Source: an uncultured Eubacteriales bacterium
GTDB lineage: Bacteria > Bacillota > Clostridia > Oscillospirales > Oscillospiraceae
Assembly: GCA_900551495.1 (NCBI GenBank)
Contig: URWG01000050.1
Span: 1 to 11,607 of the forward strand
Direction of reading: 5' to 3'
Length of the DNA: 11,607 nucleotides
Shown: positions 5,759-11,607 of the stretch, piece after piece
How positions within the stretch are numbered: position 1 is the stretch's first letter
How the letters are laid out: the number at the start of each line of letters is the position of its first letter
Program-made: the position numbers and the translations under genes
The notes under the pieces: generated by a model
The model's input: only the letters and a program-made list of their open reading frames with translations
Databases searched by the model: none
What the model was told of the DNA's origin: nothing

Positions 5759-6571
5759 ATGAGTTATAATTTTTATGAGATCGGGCAGGTCGTCCGCGCT
5801 GCCGGTGCACTGATTCGGGACGCACGGCACATTGACGAAGCCGTGCGGCAAAAGACAATCGCCTGTGATTTGGTCACGAGCTACGATACGCAGGTACAGG
5901 AGTATCTGCGCCGCGAGCTGAAGCGCGTCGTCCCCGAGGCGGGCTTCTTCGGCGAGGAGGAGACGTCGCACGACATTGACGGAAAAAACGCGTGGTTCAT
6001 CGTTGACCCCATCGACGGCACGGCAAATTTTGTCCGCCGTCTGCACCACAGCGCCGTCTCCGTCGGTCTTTATGCGGACGGACGGATGGAATACGGCGCG
6101 GTATATAACCCCTTTTACGACGAGCTGTTCACCGCACGGCGCGGGGAGGGGGCGTTCCTGAACGGTGCGCCCATTCATGTCAACTCCGTCCCGCTTGCGG
6201 AATCCCTGGCGCTGTTCGGCTCGGCGATCTATGACCGTCCGACCGTTCCCGCCACGGTCCGCTTTATGGCGGAGCTGTTCCCGCGGACCATGGATTTCCG
6301 TCGCGGCGGCTCTGCGGCAATGGACCTTTGCTATCTTGCCGCAGGACGGGTTGACGTGTTTTTTGAGTGCAGCCTCTCGCCGTGGGACTACGCTGCGGCA
6401 AGCCTCATTGCACAGGAGGCGGGCGCTGTCGTTACGGCGCTCAGCGGACTGCCGCTGCACTTTGACCGAAGCTGCTCCGTTGCCGCCGGCAACCCCGTTA
6501 ACTACCCCGAGCTGATGGAAATTGCAAGCCGCATTTCCGCCGAACCCGACATGAAAGGAAGAATACGATGA
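5759..6571 (+). CDS. Inositol monophosphatase family protein (SuhB-like)
   Basis: A 270-residue Mg-dependent, Li-sensitive-type phosphatase of the inositol monophosphatase superfamily, with the usual length and all metal sites: GEEE (65-68), DPIDGT (83-88) and SPWDYAA (207-213). Family members hydrolyse inositol phosphates, 3'-phosphoadenosine phosphate or other small sugar phosphates; motifs do not choose between these. E. coli SuhB also works with Nus factors in rRNA antitermination, which is notable next to rRNA and tRNA modification genes, but nothing here proves that role. The start at 5759 is preferred over 5753 for ribosome binding site spacing. It lies 11 bp after rlmI and shares an ATGA overlap with the downstream peptidase gene, so it is co-transcribed and probably translationally coupled. 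Confidence 0.88.
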   Translation: MSYNFYEIGQVVRAAGALIRDARHIDEAVRQKTIACDLVTSYDTQVQEYLRRELKRVVPEAGFFGEEETSHDIDGKNAWFIVDPIDGTANFVRRLHHSAVSVGLYADGRMEYGAVYNPFYDELFTARRGEGAFLNGAPIHVNSVPLAESLALFGSAIYDRPTVPATVRFMAELFPRTMDFRRGGSAAMDLCYLAAGRVDVFFECSLSPWDYAAASLIAQEAGAVVTALSGLPLHFDRSCSVAAGNPVNYPELMEIASRISAEPDMKGRIR

Positions 6572-8364
6572 AACACAGAAAAAGCGTTGCGTTCCTCGCA
6601 TTTGCACTGATCCTTGCCCTGCTCCTCAACGGCTGTTCATTTTTGTCTCCTGCCGTCAAGCTCAAGGACCTGATCGACAAGCTGACCACCGAGCCGACCA
6701 CGGAGGCGCCGACCGAAGCCCCCACCGAGGCACCGACCGAGCCGCCCGCTCCCGCGTTTGAGCGTCCGGCGGAGCCGATCTTTGACGCGACCTCCTTCGG
6801 CGAGATGGACTATACGCGCCCCGACCGCGAGCAGCTCTGTGCCGATATTGCAGCGGTGCAGACGTCGGTGGAGGAGGGTGCGGACTTGGAGACCGTGCTT
6901 GACGCGTTTTACGATGTCTATGATGATTACCGCGTCTTTTCCACGATGGGGACGCTTGCCTACATCCACTACACGCTCGACCTCGAGGATGAATTCTTCA
7001 CCGCAGAGAACTCGTGGTACGACGAGCAGGGACCGCTGGTAGAGCAGGCGCTTGAAAAGTGCTACATCGCCATGTCGCAAAGCCCGCTGCGCGGCGAATT
7101 AGAGGAGGAGTGCTTCGGCGAAGGCTTCTTTGAGTTCTACGACGAAAATCAGGTCTACTCCAACGACCGCGTGGTGGAGCTGATGCAGCAGGAGGCGGCG
7201 CTTCAGACCGAGTATATGTCGCTGCAAAGCAATATGACGATCAGCTGGAATGGTGAGGAGCGGCTGTTTGACGACGTGGCTGCCGAGGTGAGCGACGATT
7301 ACGGCACCTACCTCAGCGCGTATCAGACCTACTATGAAAAATATAATCCGCAGGTTGCCGACCTCTTTATCCGCATGATCCGTCTGCGTAAGGAGATCGC
7401 GCAGGAGCTGGGCTACGACAGCTATGCCGACTTTGCCTATGAGTATACCTATCAGCGCGACTATACCCCCGAGCAGGTCGCCAAATATACCGCCGACATC
7501 GCCACGCTGATGAGCGATCTTTACTACACTGCCGCGTTCGGCTCGTACACCGAGGATATGGATACGGATACGAGCTTCAAGCTTTTGGCGGATACGGCGG
7601 CGGACTTCGGCGGGGAAATTGCCGAGGCGTACGACTATATGCTGCAATACGATCTGTTCGACCTTACCGAGTCGTCGAGCAAAATGCCCGGCTCGTACAT
7701 GACCTACCTCGACGCCTATGAAATGCCCTTCCTCTATGTCTCCCCGACGGGGACGATCAGCGATTTTCTGACCGAGACGCACGAATTCGGTCACTTCGTT
7801 GACGGCTATGTCAACTGCGGCGCAACAAGCTCCATCGACTGCAACGAGATCTTCTCGCAGGGACTTGAATTCCTCGCGCTCGATCGGGCGGCGCTGACGG
7901 AGGAGCAGCGCAGTGCATTGACAGTCTCCAAGGTATCCGATTCCGTTATGGTGTTCCTCTCGCAGGGCTGCTATGCGGCGTTTGAGCTGGCGGCTTACGA
8001 GCTGCCCGACGATCAGCTCACGGCGGAGGGACTGAATCAGCTCTTCCTGCAATGCAACGAGGCGTTCGGCTTGAGCTTCCCCGGGCTGGAGGAGCTGGTC
8101 GCGCCGGGCTGGATCGACATTCAGCACTTCCTTATCGCGCCGTTCTATGTCATCAGCTACTGCATCTCCAATGACGCGGCGCTGCAGATTTTCCAGCGGG
8201 AGCTGGAGAGCGGCGACGGCTTGGACCTTTACTATGAGCTGCTCGGATATTCTGCGGATAACACGGTCCTGAACCTGCTCGACGAGGCGGATATGGAATC
8301 GCCCTTTGCGGCGAACCGCATTGCCGAGCTGACGGAATTTCTGACGAGAGAAATGAACGGATGA
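6568..8364 (+). CDS. Secreted lipoprotein M3-family zinc metallopeptidase (oligoendopeptidase-like)
   Basis: A 598-residue protein with a lipoprotein signal: basic MKHRK, a hydrophobic core and lipobox LNGC with Cys23. It should therefore be lipid-anchored outside the membrane. Residues about 40-60 form a Thr/Glu/Ala/Pro-rich stalk (TEAPTEAP repeats). The rest resembles M3 peptidases (PepF/thimet oligopeptidase type): zinc motif HEFGH (405-409) with catalytic Glu406, likely third ligand Glu427 in NEIFSQ (426-431), and a C-terminal His520 plus Tyr527/Tyr531 (FYVISY) where the family has substrate-binding residues. It would cleave short peptides at the cell surface, perhaps for nutrition (inference). 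Most PepF enzymes are cytoplasmic, so the lipoprotein form is a notable variant. It overlaps the upstream gene and mnmE by 4 nt each. The ribosome binding site is AAAGGAAG. The family is well supported; the substrate is unknown. Confidence 0.88.
   Translation: MKHRKSVAFLAFALILALLLNGCSFLSPAVKLKDLIDKLTTEPTTEAPTEAPTEAPTEPPAPAFERPAEPIFDATSFGEMDYTRPDREQLCADIAAVQTSVEEGADLETVLDAFYDVYDDYRVFSTMGTLAYIHYTLDLEDEFFTAENSWYDEQGPLVEQALEKCYIAMSQSPLRGELEEECFGEGFFEFYDENQVYSNDRVVELMQQEAALQTEYMSLQSNMTISWNGEERLFDDVAAEVSDDYGTYLSAYQTYYEKYNPQVADLFIRMIRLRKEIAQELGYDSYADFAYEYTYQRDYTPEQVAKYTADIATLMSDLYYTAAFGSYTEDMDTDTSFKLLADTAADFGGEIAEAYDYMLQYDLFDLTESSSKMPGSYMTYLDAYEMPFLYVSPTGTISDFLTETHEFGHFVDGYVNCGATSSIDCNEIFSQGLEFLALDRAALTEEQRSALTVSKVSDSVMVFLSQGCYAAFELAAYELPDDQLTAEGLNQLFLQCNEAFGLSFPGLEELVAPGWIDIQHFLIAPFYVISYCISNDAALQIFQRELESGDGLDLYYELLGYSADNTVLNLLDEADMESPFAANRIAELTEFLTREMNG
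6691..6750 (+). repeat. 12-bp tandem repeat coding the lipoprotein stalk
   Basis: Five imperfect 12-nt units, for example GAGGCGCCGACC at 6703 and GAGGCACCGACC at 6727, encode four-residue Glu-Ala/Pro-Pro/Thr-Thr units. It is a flexible, acidic, Pro/Thr-rich linker between the lipidated Cys23 and the peptidase domain. Such tracts often vary in copy number between strains. Confidence 0.75.
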
Positions 8365-9731
8365 ATCGGACAAATGACGTAATTGCCGCCGTCGCAACGG
8401 GGAAGGCTCCGTGCGCGATCGGTATTGTGCGGCTCTCCGGCGCGGGCTGTGCCGAGGTCGCGGGGAAGGTCTTTTCCCTTGCCAGCGGACTGCGGCTTGC
8501 CGACGCGCCGAACCGAAAGCTGCTGCTCGGAACGCTGCGGGACCGTCGCGGTCGCGTGATCGATCAGGCGATGGCGGTCTACTGCCGCGCCCCGCACAGC
8601 TATACCGGCGAGGACACCGTGGAGCTGCAATGCCACGGCTCTCCCGCTATGCTCTCCGCCGCGCTGGAGGCGCTGTTCAGCGTCGGGGCGCGGCAGGCGG
8701 AGGCAGGGGAGTTTACCAAACGCGCTTTTCTGAACGGGCAGCTTGACCTGACGCAGGCGGAGGCGGTCATTGACCTGATCGACGCGGAAAGGGCCGATGC
8801 CGCCGCCAATGCTGCAGGACAGCTCGGCGGTGCGCTGCTGCGTCGAATTGAGCCGCTTTATGACCGAATGACGGACCTTTGCAGCCATTTTCACGCTGTG
8901 CTGGACTATCCCGACGAGGATATTGAGGATTTCGGTACGGAGGAGCTGTCAAAAACGCTGACCTTTTCCGCCGAGGAGCTGAAGCGGCTGCTTGCGACCT
9001 ATGAGCGCGGCACCGTCCTGAAAAACGGTGTGCGCACGGTCCTACTCGGGCGACCGAACGCGGGCAAGTCCTCGCTGTTTAACGCGCTGGCGGGCTTTGA
9101 CCGCGTGATCGTCACCGACATTGCGGGCACGACCCGCGACACGGTGGAGGAGACCGTCCGCGTCGGAAGCGTTCTGCTGCGCCTGACGGACACCGCCGGT
9201 ATCCGCGACGCTGCCGACACCATCGAGGCGCTCGGTGTGGAGCGCTCGGAGCGGGCGGCACAGGCGGCGGAGCTTGCAATTTTTGTCTGCGACGGCTCGC
9301 AGCCCTTAAACGATGAGGATTGCCGCGCGATGGAGGCGGCAAAGCGTGCGCCGCGCAGTGTTGCTGTCCTCAATAAGTCCGACCGTGCACAGGTCGTCCG
9401 AGCGGAGGAGCTGCCCTTTGAGAAGGTGTTCTCCCTCTCGGCGCTGACGGGCGAGCACCTGCGGGAGCTGACGGACTGCATCGAGGCTTGGTACGGCGGA
9501 GAGCTGCACTGCGACGGCTCACTTCTGACCAATCCGCGTCAGTTCGGTGCGATCACCCGTGCTGCGGAGGCGATCGACCGCGCTGCCGAAGCGCTGCGCC
9601 GCGGCATTACGCCGGACGCGATTCTGACCGATGTTGAGGAGGCAATGCAGGCGCTCGGCGAGGTCATCGGACGCACCGTGCGCGAGGATATTACAAACCG
9701 TATCTTCTCCCGCTTCTGCGTGGGGAAATAG
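8361..9731 (+). CDS. mnmE: tRNA-modifying GTPase MnmE (TrmE)
   Basis: A 456-residue GTPase, full length, that with MnmG and a folate one-carbon donor installs the 5-(carboxymethyl)aminomethyl group on the wobble uridine (U34) of certain tRNAs. The N-terminal folate-binding domain begins with TNDVIAAVATGKAPCAIGIVR at about 4-24 and includes YTGEDTVELQCHG. The inserted G domain has P-loop GRPNAGKSS (230-238), GTTRD (256-260), DTAG (277-280) and NKSD (338-341). The C-terminus is FCVGK, with the invariant Cys453 of the CxGK tail. It starts in an ATGA overlap with the peptidase gene, with only a weak ribosome binding site (GAGAGAAATGAACGG), suggesting reinitiation coupling. The next gene, rsmG, begins 8 bp after its stop. 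Confidence 0.97.
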   Translation: MNRTNDVIAAVATGKAPCAIGIVRLSGAGCAEVAGKVFSLASGLRLADAPNRKLLLGTLRDRRGRVIDQAMAVYCRAPHSYTGEDTVELQCHGSPAMLSAALEALFSVGARQAEAGEFTKRAFLNGQLDLTQAEAVIDLIDAERADAAANAAGQLGGALLRRIEPLYDRMTDLCSHFHAVLDYPDEDIEDFGTEELSKTLTFSAEELKRLLATYERGTVLKNGVRTVLLGRPNAGKSSLFNALAGFDRVIVTDIAGTTRDTVEETVRVGSVLLRLTDTAGIRDAADTIEALGVERSERAAQAAELAIFVCDGSQPLNDEDCRAMEAAKRAPRSVAVLNKSDRAQVVRAEELPFEKVFSLSALTGEHLRELTDCIEAWYGGELHCDGSLLTNPRQFGAITRAAEAIDRAAEALRRGITPDAILTDVEEAMQALGEVIGRTVREDITNRIFSRFCVGK

Positions 9732-9739
9732 GAGCGATT

Positions 9740-10426
9740 ATGAAGGAAATTCTACGCGAGGAGGCTCGGCGGCTGGGGCTTTCTCTGAACGAGACGCAAC
9801 TGACGCAGTGCGAGTGCTTCTCCGATGCACTGCTGGGAAAAAATCGGGTCATGAACCTGACGGCAATCACGGAGTCGGACGCGGTGGCACGGCTGCATTT
9901 TGCCGATAGCCTCGCGCTGCTGACGGTTGAGGATTTTCGCGGTAAGCGCGTGATCGACGTCGGCTGCGGCGCGGGCTTCCCGGGCGTTCCGCTGAAGCTC
10001 GGCGAGCCGTCGATAGAGCTGACCCTGCTTGACAGTCTGCAAAAACGTGTCAACTGGCTGCGCGAGACGTTAGACACGCTCTCCGTTTCCGCGCAATGCG
10101 TTGCCGTGCGTGCGGAGGAATACGGACATCGGGAGGAATACGACATTGCCGTTTCCCGCGCCGTTGCCCGACTGAATGTACTGTGCGAGCTTTGCCTGCC
10201 GTTTGTTAAAGTCGGCGGCTGCTTTATCGCGATGAAGGCGGCGGCTGCGCGGGAGGAGCTGGACGAGGCTGCCCATGCCGTTGCCGTCCTCGGCGGCAGG
10301 GTCGAACGTGTGGTGCCCTATGCCATCGGCGACGCGGAGCATTGCGCCGTGGTGCTTCGGAAGGTACGTCCGACGCCGACTGCTTATCCTCGCCGCTTTT
10401 CCAAGATCAAGCAATCGCCGCTGTAA
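9740..10426 (+). CDS. rsmG: 16S rRNA (guanine-N7) methyltransferase RsmG (GidB)
   Basis: A 228-residue SAM-dependent methyltransferase, normal length, which makes m7G at 16S position 527 (E. coli numbering) in the decoding-centre region. Visible motifs are NRVMNLTAITE (35-45), HFADSL (53-58), the SAM-binding VIDVGCGAGFPGVPLKL (71-87), LLDSLQKRVNWL (96-107) and the SRAVA segment typical of RsmG. The ribosome binding site AGGAG overlaps the mnmE stop codon, giving an 8-bp gap and likely coupling. Loss of this enzyme is known to cause low-level streptomycin resistance in several bacteria. It lies between mnmE and mnmG rather than after mnmG. Confidence 0.96.
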   Translation: MKEILREEARRLGLSLNETQLTQCECFSDALLGKNRVMNLTAITESDAVARLHFADSLALLTVEDFRGKRVIDVGCGAGFPGVPLKLGEPSIELTLLDSLQKRVNWLRETLDTLSVSAQCVAVRAEEYGHREEYDIAVSRAVARLNVLCELCLPFVKVGGCFIAMKAAAAREELDEAAHAVAVLGGRVERVVPYAIGDAEHCAVVLRKVRPTPTAYPRRFSKIKQSPL

Positions 10427-10448
10427 TTCGTTAAAGGATCTGATCGAA

Positions 10449-11607
10449 ATGCAATATTTTGCCGGTAAGTATGACGTCGCCGTGATCGGCGCGGGTCATG
10501 CCGGAATTGAAGCGGGACTGGCTGCCGCACGGCTCGGTCTGCGCACGGTGGTGTTTACCATCAACCTTGACGCCGTCGGCAATATGCCCTGCAACCCTGC
10601 CATCGGCGGCACGGGCAAGGGACATCTGGTGCGCGAGCTGGACGCGCTCGGCGGCGAGATGGCAAAGGCTGCCGATGCCTGCTGCATCCAATACCGTATG
10701 CTCAACCGCGGCAAGGGTCCCGCCGTCCACTCTCTGCGGGCGCAGGCGGACCGCCGTCGCTATCAGGAGCACATGAAGCATCTGCTGGAGCGGACCGAGC
10801 GTTTGGAGCTGAAGCAGGCGACCGTGACGGAGCTGCTGACGGAAAACGGCGCGGTCACGGGCGTCGTGACACAGCTCGGCGCGGTGTATCATGTCCGTGC
10901 GTGCATCATTGCAGCGGGGACCTATTTGGACAGCCGTGTGATCACAGGCGAGTGCTCTATCCCCTCCGGACCGGACGGGATGCGCGCCGCCACGGAGCTG
11001 ACCGCTTCACTGCGTCGGCTGGGACTGTCGCTGCGCCGCTTCAAAACGGGTACGCCGCCGCGTATCAATGCCCGCAGCGTCGATTTTTCCAAAATGGAGC
11101 TTCAGGTCGGCGACAACCGACCCGAGCCGTTCTCCCTGTCTACGAAAACGCCGCCCGTCAACAGTGCGGTGTGCTACCTGACCTATACGAACGAGAAAAC
11201 GCACGAGATCATCCGCGCGAATCTCGACCGCAGCCCGATCTATGACGGCTCGATCACCGGAATCGGTCCGCGCTACTGCCCCAGCATTGAGACGAAGGTC
11301 GTCCGCTTCGCCGATAAGCCGCGCCATCAGCTTTTTTTGGAGCCTTGCGGTCTGAACACGGACGAGATGTACTTGCAGGGCTTTTCGTCCAGCCTGCCCG
11401 AGGATGTGCAGCTTGCAATGCTGCATACCGTCGCGGGCTTGGAGCACGCGGAAATGCTGCGCCCCGCCTATGCTATTGAGTATGACTGTATCGACCCGAC
11501 GGAGCTGACCGCCACGCTGGAATGTAAGAAGGTCGGCGGGCTGTACGGCGCGGGGCAGTTCAACGGCTCCTCCGGCTATGAGGAGGCGGCGGTGCAGGGC
11601 TTCGTCG
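10449..11607 (+). CDS. mnmG: tRNA uridine-5-carboxymethylaminomethylation enzyme MnmG (GidA), partial
   Basis: The first 386 residues of about 620; the frame is open to the window edge. MnmG is the FAD- and NADH-dependent partner of MnmE in wobble-uridine modification. The FAD-binding site is VIGAGHAGIEAG (12-23), followed by MPCNPAIGGTGKGHLVRELD (46-65), LNRGKGPAV (85-93), KTGTPPR (199-205) and RYCPSIETK (275-283). Cys48 and Cys277 match the two conserved cysteines of the family. The last residues visible include GQFNGSSGYEEAAVQG, a family signature near the second FAD-contact region. The ATG at 10449 has AAAGGA about 10 nt upstream and a 22-bp gap from rsmG; this is a weaker ribosome binding site than its neighbours. 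Confidence 0.97.
   Translation, partial: MQYFAGKYDVAVIGAGHAGIEAGLAAARLGLRTVVFTINLDAVGNMPCNPAIGGTGKGHLVRELDALGGEMAKAADACCIQYRMLNRGKGPAVHSLRAQADRRRYQEHMKHLLERTERLELKQATVTELLTENGAVTGVVTQLGAVYHVRACIIAAGTYLDSRVITGECSIPSGPDGMRAATELTASLRRLGLSLRRFKTGTPPRINARSVDFSKMELQVGDNRPEPFSLSTKTPPVNSAVCYLTYTNEKTHEIIRANLDRSPIYDGSITGIGPRYCPSIETKVVRFADKPRHQLFLEPCGLNTDEMYLQGFSSSLPEDVQLAMLHTVAGLEHAEMLRPAYAIEYDCIDPTELTATLECKKVGGLYGAGQFNGSSGYEEAAVQGFV

Noticed and set aside
5744..6607. 287-codon minus-strand frame opposite the inositol-phosphatase gene
   Set aside because: The plus frame carries all inositol-monophosphatase motifs; the antisense frame runs across the gene boundaries as expected for a composition-driven shadow.
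6691..6750. Possible short CRISPR-like repeat array
   Set aside because: The units are 12 nt, contiguous without spacers, in frame, and encode a Thr/Glu/Pro stalk of the lipoprotein.
7099..8397. 432-codon open frame on the minus strand opposite the M3 peptidase
   Set aside because: It is a shadow of the GC-rich coding frame. The plus frame has a signal peptide, zinc motif and coupled neighbours; the antisense product is Arg/Val-rich and matches no family I know.

Overview
The window is about 11.6 kb of GC-rich chromosome. It looks like a member of the Clostridia, perhaps an Oscillospiraceae-type gut Firmicute. This is inferred from strong GGAGG-type ribosome binding sites, a DeoR-controlled sugar-acid operon with a GntP permease, MnmG with an NMPCNPAIGG motif, and a lipoprotein with a Thr/Glu/Pro-rich stalk. 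No marker fixes the taxon. Genes are tightly packed and nothing in the window is clearly mobile: no tRNA, rRNA, IS element or CRISPR array was seen.

Left block (1-3851, minus strand). A four-gene operon reads right to left: a DeoR-family regulator, a four-carbon acid-sugar kinase (former DUF1537), a PdxA2-type 4-phospho-D-threonate/erythronate dehydrogenase, and a GntP-family permease cut by the window edge. Import, 4-phosphorylation and oxidative decarboxylation to dihydroxyacetone phosphate would together be a complete route for D-threonate or D-erythronate. A perfect-consensus promoter (TTGACA, 17 bp, TATAAT) drives the block. Four TGTTC direct repeats spaced exactly 20, 10 and 20 bp overlay it, and three short inverted repeats lie upstream.

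Middle (3915-4568). A low-molecular-weight protein tyrosine phosphatase, also on the minus strand, ends in a strong intrinsic terminator that insulates it from the catabolic operon. Its start faces a divergent intergenic region of 157 bp. There, an inverted repeat places a copy of the same element exactly 10 bp upstream of each -10 box.

Right block (4569-11607, plus strand). A co-directional run with 4-bp overlaps or gaps of 8-22 bp follows: rlmI-like 23S rRNA cytosine methyltransferase, inositol-monophosphatase family protein, secreted M3-family metallopeptidase lipoprotein, mnmE, rsmG, and mnmG (cut by the window edge). Four of these six genes modify rRNA or tRNA. MnmE and MnmG form one enzyme complex acting on the tRNA wobble uridine. 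The order mnmE-rsmG-mnmG differs from the mnmE-mnmG-rsmG order familiar from many Firmicutes, and a lipoprotein peptidase is translationally coupled to mnmE.

Most genes are standard families. The least ordinary material is the regulatory DNA at 3788-3915 and 4443-4528. I found no convincing wholly new system.
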